Below the pieces are notes generated by a model. The model saw only the letters and a list, made by a program, of their open reading frames with translations. It did not search any database and had not been told where the DNA came from. This document shows positions 18,380 through 26,410 of a stretch of DNA of 64,000 nt, one piece after another. This DNA comes from an uncultured Bacteroidales bacterium (GTDB lineage: Bacteria > Bacteroidota > Bacteroidia > Bacteroidales > Bacteroidaceae): the NCBI GenBank assembly GCA_937898885.1, contig CALDKD010000007.1, forward strand, positions 3,955 to 67,954. The letters run 5' to 3'. How positions within the stretch are numbered: the first letter of the stretch is position 1; each line of letters opens with the position of its first letter. The position numbers and the translations under genes are program-made.

Positions 18380-19636
18380 ATGTTGGCAAGACGGTCATAC
18401 AAGTTTTTTCTGCTGATCCTTTTATTAGTGTCGGGGGCGACTCTTACCCAGGCGCAGAGGTCGCAGATTCTGTCGGAGAGGATTCACACGCTGCAGGTGC
18501 TGAAGAACAACGACTGGCAGGAGCTGCCTGTCATAAAGTTGGGAAGCGATGACCGCATTGTAATCTCATTCGACGAGATGTCGCACCAGTATCAGCGTCT
18601 GACATACACCATACGGCATTGTAAGGCTGACTGGACAGAGTCTGGGTTGCTTGAGTCAGACTTTCTGGACGGATTCAACGGCCAGCCCATAGATGATTTT
18701 GAGAACTCCATAAACACAACCTTCTTATATACACATTACACACTTCAGTTGCCAAATGACGATGTATCATTGCTCGTTTCCGGAAACTACGAGGTAACCA
18801 TAACTGACGACAACAATGGTGACGAGCTCATCAAGGCTCGCTTCGCCATAATGGAGGATGGAGCGTTAGTAGGCACATCGGTATCGGGAAATACCGACAT
18901 TGACACCAACCTGCACAACCAGCAGCTTGACATAACCGTCAACTACTCTGCCCTGCCGGTATCAGACCCCGAGAGCGAGATAATAGTACTGGCAACGCAG
19001 AACCGCCGGAACGACATAATGGTAAGCAACCTGAGGCCCACCCACATCACCCCAAGCCAGATGCAGTTCTCGCACAACCGCAGCCTGATATTCCCAGGGG
19101 GGAACGAGTTCCGCAGGTTTGAGATAATCAATATGTACGACTACACCCAGAACGTTGACCGCATAGATTTCTTTGACCCCTATTTCCACGCAATGCTGTT
19201 TCAGGACTCGCCAAGGCGTGAGTACCGTTATGACGAGGACCACAACGGACGTTACCTGGTTCGCTACAACAAAGCCGATATTAACGAGATTGAGGCAGAC
19301 TACCTGCTGGTTCACTTCACGCTGAAGGCTCCACGCTATTCAGGAGGAACGCTCTATCTGGACGGCGATTTCACGGACGGAGTGTTCAGCGACCGCTGGA
19401 AGATGAAATACAACGATCAGACCGGCTGCTACGAGAATACCGCCGTTCTGAAGATGGGCTCATACGATTACCGCTATCTGTGGGTACCCGAAGGCTCAAA
19501 GAAAGGCCAGACCGCACGCACTGAGGGAGACAGCTATGAGACTGCCAATGAGTATCAGGTGTTTGTATGGTTCCGCCAGCGAGGCTTGCGCTATGACCGT
19601 CTGGTAGGCCTCTCAGACCTCAGGATGTCCAGATAA
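18380..19636 (+). CDS. DUF5103 / type IX secretion system plug protein
   Basis: The 418-aa protein matches the DUF5103 family, now named the type IX secretion plug protein for its association with the SprA translocon in Flavobacterium. Residues 1-24 (MLARRSYKFFLLILLLVSGA...) are a signal peptide. The mature part is beta-rich and contains the characteristic blocks YEVTITDDN, GNEFRRFE and YLDGDFTDG. An open frame extends far upstream antisense to the TPR gene, but the signal peptide fixes the start at the ATG at 18380. It fits the presence of proteins with T9SS-like tails elsewhere in the window. It is transcribed divergently from the TPR/BspA-like unit; no strong promoter was found, only TATATTCG at 18347-18354. 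Confidence 0.85.
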   Translation: MLARRSYKFFLLILLLVSGATLTQAQRSQILSERIHTLQVLKNNDWQELPVIKLGSDDRIVISFDEMSHQYQRLTYTIRHCKADWTESGLLESDFLDGFNGQPIDDFENSINTTFLYTHYTLQLPNDDVSLLVSGNYEVTITDDNNGDELIKARFAIMEDGALVGTSVSGNTDIDTNLHNQQLDITVNYSALPVSDPESEIIVLATQNRRNDIMVSNLRPTHITPSQMQFSHNRSLIFPGGNEFRRFEIINMYDYTQNVDRIDFFDPYFHAMLFQDSPRREYRYDEDHNGRYLVRYNKADINEIEADYLLVHFTLKAPRYSGGTLYLDGDFTDGVFSDRWKMKYNDQTGCYENTAVLKMGSYDYRYLWVPEGSKKGQTARTEGDSYETANEYQVFVWFRQRGLRYDRLVGLSDLRMSR

Positions 19637-19692
19637 GGCTCAAATGTGCGGGATAATTTCAAAGAGCGTTTATATATTTTTACCGGACACTG

Positions 19693-19809
19693 ATGGCCCG
19701 CTATTCCGGCGAGCGTAATGAAGTCGAAGGCACATTCGGTACTGGCAAGCGTGTCTATCGCGCCAACAACATTAGAACCAAGCTTTCAGATACGGGAGAA
19801 AGCTGGTGA
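19693..19809 (+). pseudogene. Remnant of an IS1182-like transposase (C-terminal fragment)
   Basis: A 38-codon open stretch reads MARYSGERNEVEGTFGTGKR and continues to ...SDTGESW before a stop. The ERN-x-[VI]-EG-x-FG-x-GKR-x-Y block is typical of the C-terminal part of IS1182/IS5-type transposases in Bacteroidetes. Nothing of the catalytic domain is present upstream, where the DUF5103 gene ends 56 bases earlier. It is the scar of an old insertion. Confidence 0.65.
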
Positions 19810-19814
19810 TATTG

Positions 19815-19845
19815 TTTGATATTTCAAGAGAGAGCCCTATCTTTG
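19815..19845 (+). promoter_or_regulatory. Intact promoter in front of the fic pseudogene
   Basis: TTTG (19815-19818), 19-base spacer, TATCTTTG (19838-19845): a full-consensus Bacteroidetes promoter. The following leader contains small inverted repeats (GGTGG/CCACC) before the ATG at 19886. Confidence 0.65.
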
Positions 19846-19885
19846 CAAATGGTGGTACATACACCACCCTATAAAGTGGTATATT

Positions 19886-20464
19886 ATGGCAAAGGCAGTA
19901 AATCTGAATGATTCCATTCAAACATGGCGCGACATTCAACCTATCTCTGAAAAGACAGAGATAGGTTGAGCAGGAAGTTTACAGTGGAATTCAACTACAA
20001 CAGCAATCATATTGAAGGTAACACCCTGACGTATGGGCAGACTGAATTGCTGTTGTTGTTCGGCAAGGTTGCAGGAGAAGCCCGAATGTTCGATCTTGAG
20101 GAAATGAAAGCCAGCAATGTGGGGTTGATGATGGTGAAGGACTTGGTTGCAGAGGGTGAAACCTTCTTGACACAAACATTCATAAAGCAACTGCACAAGA
20201 CGCTATTGCGTGAGGATTACACAGTATACCGCAATTTGCCTGACGGGACGGTAACCAGTTTTGTCATACATGCCGGCCAGTATAAGACAAGGCCCAATTC
20301 CGTCATTACAAGATATGGTGACCGGTTTGAGTACGCTTCTCCTGAAGAAACTCCTGCTCTGATGGCTGACCTGGTGGACTGGTATAACGAAGAGAATGCG
20401 AAGGGGGTACTTTCACCAAGCGAACTGGCGATACTGTTCCATACGGGTTCCTGCTTCCGCGCGG
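19886..20464 (+). pseudogene. Fic-family protein, frameshifted and truncated
   Basis: The ATG at 19886 opens 27 codons (MAKAVNLNDSIQTWRDIQPI...) that end in a TGA at 19967-19969. One base shift away the reading continues as SRKFTVEFNYNSNHIEGNTL, the Fic N-terminal inhibitory-helix region, then through AGQYKTRPNSVI and PALMADLVDWYN to ELAILFH. The catalytic HPFxxGNGR motif should follow but is absent; unrelated residues replace it after about 20440. Intact relatives AMPylate target proteins. This copy has both a frameshift and a lost active site, so it cannot be functional as a Fic enzyme. Confidence 0.8.
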
Positions 20465-20551
20465 AAAGCTCACCAGCTCACCCACACTTCCGGCTGACGA
20501 CCGTGAAAGGCTTTGTAGCAACGTCCTTTGATTGCGGTCTTTGCAGACAAG
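20465..20551. other. Unassigned tail of the decayed island
   Basis: Between the end of recognisable fic sequence and the HAD phosphatase stop I see no gene, hairpin or repeat that I can support. The whole stretch 19637-20551 appears to be a decayed insertion region holding the transposase remnant and the broken fic gene. Confidence 0.5.
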
Positions 20552-21763
20552 TCACTTTAATCTTTTGGTGTTGCCTTGAATATAGACTTGATTGCGTCTG
20601 GGGTGTTGAAGTCTTGTGCCATTGATTGAATACTCAAGGTCATCAGCCTGGCCTCGGCTTACAGCAGGTACGTTGGTTGGCTCTGTACGAACCACATCAG
20701 GACCATAGATGGTTGTCCACTCATCGCGCATTGACACTCCTACCCAACCGTTCTCCTGACAGGCAGCCTTGCACTTATCGGCTTTTTCCTTGTTTCCGAA
20801 TTCACGGGTTGTGTCATCGCACAAAAGGCAGAAAGCAATTGAAGGATATCGGTTCTCCAGCGTTGTGTGATAGAACATCGGATAATCGCCAGAAGAGTTG
20901 CCCCACGCCAGAATAGGCTTCTGCCCTATCTCACGACGAATAGATACAATCTTGTTCGATGCTGTTGTGAGTTGCTTGAAATCTCCTCTCTCTATACGCT
21001 CGCCAGGATTGTACGGATAGCCTTCGGATGTACCCATCTCTGTCCACTCATCGGAAGCGCCCTGACTCTCAAGCACATAATTCACATCAGATGCTATTAT
21101 CTGGTATCCGGGGATATCATATACGTCACGGCATATCACCCTGCAGACATCACGGTCAACGCCTGAGCAGACAAATACCTTGAAATCGTTCGCCACGAGG
21201 TACGATACCACCTCTATCATAGGCCAGTACAAGGCCGTACCCCACGTAAGGTTGGAGAGTCCCTGCGGCTCAGCGTTATCAAGAAAACGATGCACACACT
21301 CCTCGAACTCTTCCTGAGTAAGCCCCCTGAAAGCCTTGGCCTGCAGCTCCTGCTGCAAATATCCCCATTCGGACTTATTGCTGTGATTGGCAAGCACGTA
21401 CTCCTCCATCTCCCGCACAAGAGCACGGTCCTGCGGATCCGGAGTATATGTGTCATCGTGCAGATAACGGTAGAAGCAAAGCATCCAGTTCATATAATAT
21501 GGGGCTGTCTCGCATAGCAGCGTGCCGTCAACATCGAAAGTGGCAATGCGGTCCTCCGGCGGCACGTAGCCCTTGCAATTGAAGTCCGTAACCTTGCCAA
21601 CGAAAGATTTCAGACTCTCTATTGTCTGTGAGTCCTCGTTCCAATACTTGAAATTCCCCTCCTTACCGACTCTTATCTCCGCCAGCTCATGCCGTGTGAC
21701 CTGAGCAGATATCACTGCCGGGACAGCCAATACAGCCAGTAGTACAAAAAGTGTCTTTTTCAT
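20552..21763 (-). CDS. Secreted HAD-family phosphatase (phosphoserine phosphatase-like)
   Basis: This 403-aa protein has a signal peptide (1-20) and a HAD fold. Motif I is FDVDGTL (76-82) with D77 as nucleophile and D79 as general acid; VCSGVD around residue 220 serves as motif II, and an AWGNSSGDYPM block around 310 as motif III/IV. It probably dephosphorylates small substrates in the periplasm; the substrate is unknown. It lies 11 bp after rarA on the same strand. The last ~25 residues (from about EYSINGTRLQHP) look atypical and lie next to the decayed island; another frame there reads MAQDFNTPDAIKSIFK, so the C-terminus may have been altered by a frameshift. Confidence 0.8.
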   Translation of the reverse strand: MKKTLFVLLAVLAVPAVISAQVTRHELAEIRVGKEGNFKYWNEDSQTIESLKSFVGKVTDFNCKGYVPPEDRIATFDVDGTLLCETAPYYMNWMLCFYRYLHDDTYTPDPQDRALVREMEEYVLANHSNKSEWGYLQQELQAKAFRGLTQEEFEECVHRFLDNAEPQGLSNLTWGTALYWPMIEVVSYLVANDFKVFVCSGVDRDVCRVICRDVYDIPGYQIIASDVNYVLESQGASDEWTEMGTSEGYPYNPGERIERGDFKQLTTASNKIVSIRREIGQKPILAWGNSSGDYPMFYHTTLENRYPSIAFCLLCDDTTREFGNKEKADKCKAACQENGWVGVSMRDEWTTIYGPDVVRTEPTNVPAVSRGQADDLEYSINGTRLQHPRRNQVYIQGNTKRLK

Positions 21764-21773
21764 TTATCTGATA

Positions 21774-23036
21774 CTATTTTTCCCTATGCCAGAGCGCATC
21801 CATACGCTCCTTTATGCGGTCTTCCTGAGGGTTGTGCTGTGCCTGCCAGAAGCGTGCGTCCTTAATGTCATCGGGCAGGAACTGCTGCTCAACGAAGTTT
21901 CCCTCATAGTCATGGGCATATTTGTAGCCATCGCTGTAGCCCAGGTCCCTCATAAGCTTGGTGGGGGCGTTGCGCAAGTGCAGAGGCACCGGCAGGTTGC
22001 CAGTCTCCTGAACCTTGGCAAGAGCGGCCGCAATGCCCAGATATGCGGAGTTGCTCTTGGGGCTTGTAGCCAGATATACCGTGGCCTCGGCCAGCGGTAT
22101 GCGTCCCTCGGGCCAGCCCACTTTCATAACGGCATCGAATGCGGCATTCGCCAGCAGAAGCGCGTTGGGATTGGCCAGACCGATATCCTCCGATGCAGAG
22201 ATAACCAGACGGCGGGCAATGAAGGCAGGGTCCTCCCCACCCTCAACCATACGGGCCAGCCAGTAGAGCGCCCCATCAGGATCGCTTCCGCGGATTGACT
22301 TGATGAATGCCGATATTATGTCGTAATGCATCTCGCCATCCTTGTCGTATGCCAGAGGATTCTGCTGCAGGCGGAGGCTCACCACCTGGTCTGTTATAAC
22401 CACATCGCCATCCTCAGCCTCAATCACCAGCTCAAGAATGTTCAGCAGCTTGCGCGCGTCTCCACCGGAATAGCGAAGAAGGGCGGTATTCTCCTTTATC
22501 TCTATCTTGCGGCCTTTCAGATATGTATCCGTATGAATGGCCCTGTCGGCAAGAGCCAGCAGATCTTCCTTGTCGAGCGAGTTCAGCACATACACCTGCA
22601 TTCTTGACAGCAGAGGCCGGATCACCTCAAACGACGGGTTCTCGGTGGTTGCGCCTATGAGCGTAATCACTCCGGTCTCAACGGCATTGAGAAGCGAGTC
22701 CTGCTGTGCCTTGTTGAACCGGTGAATCTCGTCTATAAAGAGAATCGGGCTGTTCTGGCTGAAGAAACGGCTGCCGCGGGCCTTGTCCAGCACATCGCGC
22801 ACATCCTTCACACCAGCGCTCACGGCACTCAGCGTAAAGAACGGCAGCTCAAGCTTCTCGGCTACAATCTGCGCCAGAGTAGTCTTGCCTGTTCCCGGAG
22901 GTCCCCACAATATGAATGATGACACGCGTCCGGACTCTATCATCCTGCGCAAAACCGCACCCTCACCAACAAGATGCCGCTGTCCGACATAGTCCTCCAG
23001 CGTGTGCGGCCTCATTCTCTCTGCCAACGGTTTCAT
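21774..23036 (-). CDS. rarA: Replication-associated recombination protein A (RarA/MgsA)
   Basis: RarA is a clamp-loader-related AAA+ ATPase that acts at stalled replication forks. The 420-aa protein has Walker A GPPGTGKT (45-52), Walker B ILFIDEIHR (98-106), a sensor region GATTENPSF and the MgsA C-terminal domain with the SDGYKYAHDYEG block. Length is typical. The ATG at 23036 is preceded by TAACTTTG (complement of 23060-23067), a -7 box. It is followed by the HAD phosphatase gene in the same direction and is divergent from the glycosyltransferase gene. Confidence 0.95.
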   Translation of the reverse strand: MKPLAERMRPHTLEDYVGQRHLVGEGAVLRRMIESGRVSSFILWGPPGTGKTTLAQIVAEKLELPFFTLSAVSAGVKDVRDVLDKARGSRFFSQNSPILFIDEIHRFNKAQQDSLLNAVETGVITLIGATTENPSFEVIRPLLSRMQVYVLNSLDKEDLLALADRAIHTDTYLKGRKIEIKENTALLRYSGGDARKLLNILELVIEAEDGDVVITDQVVSLRLQQNPLAYDKDGEMHYDIISAFIKSIRGSDPDGALYWLARMVEGGEDPAFIARRLVISASEDIGLANPNALLLANAAFDAVMKVGWPEGRIPLAEATVYLATSPKSNSAYLGIAAALAKVQETGNLPVPLHLRNAPTKLMRDLGYSDGYKYAHDYEGNFVEQQFLPDDIKDARFWQAQHNPQEDRIKERMDALWHREK

Positions 23037-23059
23037 ACTGCCTTGCTCATCTGATTAGG

Positions 23060-23067
23060 CAAAGTTA
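23060..23067 (-). promoter_or_regulatory. Promoter -7 element of rarA
   Basis: The minus strand reads TAACTTTG, a perfect -7 match, 23 bases upstream of the ATG. No clear -33 box. Confidence 0.5.
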
Positions 23068-23190
23068 CCATTTTTCTCATTTCCCTGATACTATTCCCAC
23101 AGAAATAACAGCAGATACATTTTGCCATGAAGTCCCAAAAGGAATCAGCCATACAGGCGGCGAGGCTCAGCAAAATAGACACGAAACGAA

Positions 23191-23220
23191 TTGTATTCTT
23201 GTCCGTCATTATTATCTTTG
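23191..23220 (+). promoter_or_regulatory. Promoter of the glycosyltransferase gene
   Basis: TTG (23191-23193), 19-base spacer, TATCTTTG (23213-23220). The position rules out a TTG start at 23191 and supports the ATG at 23251. Confidence 0.65.
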
Positions 23221-23250
23221 CAGTACGAAGACATAAGAGGCATAAGACGA

Positions 23251-24141
23251 ATGGCATCGCTATCTATACTCATACCGGTATATAACCGTAACTGCTCAGA
23301 GCTGATATCAGACCTGCACGCGCAGGCCTGCACGCTCGGCATACCGTTTGAGCTTATTGTGGCCGATGACCACTCAACCGACGCTGAGGCATTGAATGCC
23401 GTTTGCGACACCGCCTCCAGCCTGGAGCATTGCCGCCTCATTGCCTTGCGGCAGAACATAGGCCGCTCCGCCATCCGCAACCTGCTTGCCGACAACGCAG
23501 CATATAGCAAGCTGCTTTTTATGGACTGCGATGCGGCAGTATGCTCGCCACAATATCTGGCCTGTTACATAGAGGCATCAGGGAAAGCCGATGTGGTTTG
23601 CGGTGGCGCACGTCACTCCGACACGCTTCCCCAACCTGGAGTGGAGCTCAGGTGGAGATATGAGAAAAATGCCGACAGACAACGCTCTGCGGAATATCGC
23701 GGCCGCACCCCATACGCACGCTTCACGCCATTCAACTTCCTGATATCGCGCGATGTGTTCCAAAGTATCCGCTTCGGCACGACATTCAAGGGCTACGGTT
23801 ACGAGGATGTGCTGTTCGGCCTTGAGCTGGAGAGGCGCGGCATATCAATACTGCACATTGACAATCCCCTGCTCCACCTTGGCATAGAAGACAACGCCAC
23901 TTATCTGGGCAAGACCGAGGAGGCCATACGCAACCTTCTGGCCCACAAGAGCGACATTCAGCAAGGCTCCACTCTGCTGACACACTACAACAGGATATGC
24001 GGCCTGCATCTGAGGCCATTGTTGCGTGCAACGGCCAGACTGTTCCTTAAACCAATAAAGCGCAACCTGCTTGGGAGCAACCCGAGCCTGAGGTTATTCG
24101 CCCTTTACAAGCTTCTTTTCCTCAGTATTCAGCAGGCTTAG
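23251..24141 (+). CDS. Family 2 glycosyltransferase with galactosyltransferase-like C-terminal domain
   Basis: This 296-aa cytoplasmic enzyme starts MASLSILIPVYNRN, the GT-A nucleotide-binding strand, and carries DDHSTD near residue 37 and the DxD-like MDCDAAV near residue 92. The GYGYEDVLFGLELERRG block near 180 is the acceptor-site signature of the Glyco_transf_7 C-terminal domain seen in GT2/GT7 enzymes. It probably adds a sugar to a surface glycan; donor and acceptor are unknown. It is monocistronic or cotranscribed with the transporter downstream, although that gene has its own -7 box. Confidence 0.85.
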   Translation: MASLSILIPVYNRNCSELISDLHAQACTLGIPFELIVADDHSTDAEALNAVCDTASSLEHCRLIALRQNIGRSAIRNLLADNAAYSKLLFMDCDAAVCSPQYLACYIEASGKADVVCGGARHSDTLPQPGVELRWRYEKNADRQRSAEYRGRTPYARFTPFNFLISRDVFQSIRFGTTFKGYGYEDVLFGLELERRGISILHIDNPLLHLGIEDNATYLGKTEEAIRNLLAHKSDIQQGSTLLTHYNRICGLHLRPLLRATARLFLKPIKRNLLGSNPSLRLFALYKLLFLSIQQA

Positions 24142-24154
24142 GCATAAAAAGCAG

Positions 24155-24162
24155 TATCTTTG
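24155..24162 (+). promoter_or_regulatory. -7 element of the NSS transporter gene
   Basis: TATCTTTG lies 15 bases before the ATG at 24178, implying a very short leader. No -33 TTTG was found at the right distance. Confidence 0.45.
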
Positions 24163-24177
24163 TAAAAAATCCGGACA

Positions 24178-25578
24178 ATGAATAAAGTCAGAAAGCGAAA
24201 CTCATTCAGCAACTCATTAGGTTTCACATTGGCGGCGGCGGCAAGTGCTGTAGGACTTGGCAACATCTGGCGTTTCCCGTATCTGGCCGCCCGTGACGGA
24301 GGCGGTGTGTTCCTGCTTGTATATATAGTCCTTGCACTCACTTTCGGATTCACCTTACTGATAACCGAGGTGGCTATCGGCAGGAAGACCCAGCAAGGCC
24401 CGCTCACCGCCTATTCCGTCCTTCATCCCAAATTCGGATTTATCGGAAAGTTCGCATTCATAGTACCCTATCTGATATACCCGTATTATTGTGTAATCGG
24501 AGGATGGGCATTGAGATATATGACTGCATTTGTCACCTGGAATATGGATTCCGCAGCCTCAGACAGTTTCTTCGCAGGATTCACGTCATCGGTATGGTCT
24601 CCAATTATCTATACCGCCATATTCGCCTTTCTTTGCTGGTACATTGTGTGCAAAGGCGTCAACAAGGGCATTGAGCGATACTCCCGCATCATAATGAGCG
24701 GACTTGTGATACTTGTAATTTTCATCAGCTGCTATTCCCTTACCATCAGCAATACGGATATGAGCACTGGTGTAACGCGTACCGGACTTCAGGGGGCCGG
24801 AATCTATTTTGTGCCTGATTTCCAGGGAATGACACTGAAAAGATTCTTTATGATTGTGGTCGATGCAATGGGACAGCTTTTCTACTCACTCTCCATAGCT
24901 ATGGGCATTATGGTGGCATACGGCTCATATATGAGAAAGGAGGAGAATCTGGGCAAAGCCATTGACCTGATTGAGATTTTCGATTCCGTGATTGCGATAC
25001 TGGCAGGCCTTATGATTATTCCTGCCGTATATGTGTTTATGGGAACAGAGGGCATGTCTGCCGGTCCAAGCCTGATGTTCATCACACTGCCAAAGGTTTT
25101 CCAGTCGCTTGGAACATTCGGCAACATAATAGGCTCGCTGTTCTTCATAATGGTTGTTTTCGCAGCCGTGACAAGCGCCGTATCAATACTGGAGGCTATC
25201 ACCGTAAGTATGATGGACCGCTACAAGCAACCGCGTACCGAGGCTGTCACCAGGCGCTCACTGGCAGCAATCATTATTTCCGTAGTGGTCTGTCTGGGCT
25301 ACAACGTGCTCTACTTCAACGTGACTCTGCCGAATGGGGCAAACGCGCAGATACTGGATATTATGGATTACATCAGCAATAACTTGCTTATGCCTGTGCT
25401 GGCATTCAGCACCTGCCTGCTTGTCGGCTGGTTTATCAAACCTGAGACTATCATTGATGAGGTTTGCCTGAACGGATACAAATTCCGGCGCAGGTCTGTT
25501 TATGTGATAATGGTGAGATATATTGCTCCAATCATGCTTATGATACTTTTCTTCGGAGCGTTCGGACTGACAAGATAA
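24178..25578 (+). CDS. Neurotransmitter:sodium symporter (NSS/SNF) family transporter
   Basis: The 466-aa membrane protein belongs to the NSS family, which imports amino acids with Na+ (LeuT, TnaT, MhsT). The first helix contains the family sodium-site sequence SAVGLGNIWRFPYL (24-37) with the unwound GLG. About eleven to twelve hydrophobic helices are visible, and the length is usual for the short bacterial type. The substrate cannot be told from sequence; bacterial relatives carry tryptophan, tyrosine or branched-chain residues. Coupling to Na+ fits an organism that builds a sodium gradient with Nqr. Confidence 0.92.
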   Translation: MNKVRKRNSFSNSLGFTLAAAASAVGLGNIWRFPYLAARDGGGVFLLVYIVLALTFGFTLLITEVAIGRKTQQGPLTAYSVLHPKFGFIGKFAFIVPYLIYPYYCVIGGWALRYMTAFVTWNMDSAASDSFFAGFTSSVWSPIIYTAIFAFLCWYIVCKGVNKGIERYSRIIMSGLVILVIFISCYSLTISNTDMSTGVTRTGLQGAGIYFVPDFQGMTLKRFFMIVVDAMGQLFYSLSIAMGIMVAYGSYMRKEENLGKAIDLIEIFDSVIAILAGLMIIPAVYVFMGTEGMSAGPSLMFITLPKVFQSLGTFGNIIGSLFFIMVVFAAVTSAVSILEAITVSMMDRYKQPRTEAVTRRSLAAIIISVVVCLGYNVLYFNVTLPNGANAQILDIMDYISNNLLMPVLAFSTCLLVGWFIKPETIIDEVCLNGYKFRRRSVYVIMVRYIAPIMLMILFFGAFGLTR

Positions 25579-25592
25579 TTTTTTGCAGGATA

Positions 25593-26330
25593 ATGACGGA
25601 GGATGTGAGAATCAGGTGTGTGGAAGCCGCTATCCGCTATGAGACAGCGGATTTCATTGCCGCCGACCCAATACAGTTTCCGCACAGATACACAGAAAGA
25701 CATGACATTGAGGTATCGGCCTTCATTTCCGCCTGGATGGCATACGGAAGCCGCAAGGTCTTCCTGCAGATACTGGACCGCCTGCACAGCGATATGGATG
25801 CAGCCGGAGGGCCGTTCAAGTATATCACCGGCGAGGCTTATACAAGAAGCGCTACTTCGCCAGATTGCTGTCTGTACCGTTTCTACAAGCAGCGCGACTA
25901 CCTGAGCCTGTGCGGCAAACTGAGGGAGTTGTATTTGCGCTATGACTCAATTGAGGGTCTGATCAGCCCTTCGGCATCGCTCGCCGGCAACATACTGGCG
26001 CTGTGCGCTTACTTCGATGGCATAAACGGAATACCGGTTCCCGGAAGTACGTCGGCCAACAAGCGTCTGTATATGTTCCTGCGATGGATGGTGCGCAAAG
26101 GCAGCCCGGTTGATTTCGGCATCTGGAGCAACATCAGCCCGCGGCAACTAGTCATTCCACTTGACACTCACGTTTTTCAGACCGCAAGGTCACTTGGAAT
26201 CACCAACAGGAAAAGCGCGGATTTGAAGACCGCCATAGAGATTACCCAGGCTATGGCGGAGATATGGCCTGACGACCCTGCGAGGGGAGACTTTGCCCTT
26301 TACGGAATGGGCATAGCCGATTGTGAATAA
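25593..26330 (+). CDS. TIGR02757 (DUF2400) family protein
   Basis: A 245-aa protein matching the conserved Bacteroidetes/proteobacterial TIGR02757 family of unknown function. Visible blocks are FISAWMAYGSRKVFLQILD, FLRWMVRKG-x-DFGIW and LDTHVFQTARSLG, followed by a helical C-terminus ending in DFALYGMG. The LDTHV...LG..NRK pattern resembles helix-hairpin-helix DNA glycosylases, which suggests, without proving, a nucleic-acid role. An open frame extends upstream into the transporter gene, but the ATG at 25593 fits the family start. It begins 15 bp after the transporter stop. Confidence 0.82.
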   Translation: MTEDVRIRCVEAAIRYETADFIAADPIQFPHRYTERHDIEVSAFISAWMAYGSRKVFLQILDRLHSDMDAAGGPFKYITGEAYTRSATSPDCCLYRFYKQRDYLSLCGKLRELYLRYDSIEGLISPSASLAGNILALCAYFDGINGIPVPGSTSANKRLYMFLRWMVRKGSPVDFGIWSNISPRQLVIPLDTHVFQTARSLGITNRKSADLKTAIEITQAMAEIWPDDPARGDFALYGMGIADCE

Positions 26331-26370
26331 CTATTCCCGCCCCATAAGCTGAAATCTGCGCATAAAAACT

Positions 26371-26378
26371 TAATTTTG
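26371..26378 (+). promoter_or_regulatory. Promoter -7 element of glnS
   Basis: TAATTTTG, a perfect -7 match, 32 bases before the glnS ATG at 26411. No clear -33 box. Confidence 0.5.
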
Positions 26379-26410
26379 CGGCAGATTTACGCGCAAAATA
26401 TAATAGGTAT

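Noticed and set aside
19886..20464. Active Fic toxin or AMPylating enzyme
   Set aside because: The frame is broken at 19967 and the catalytic HPFxxGNGR motif is missing.
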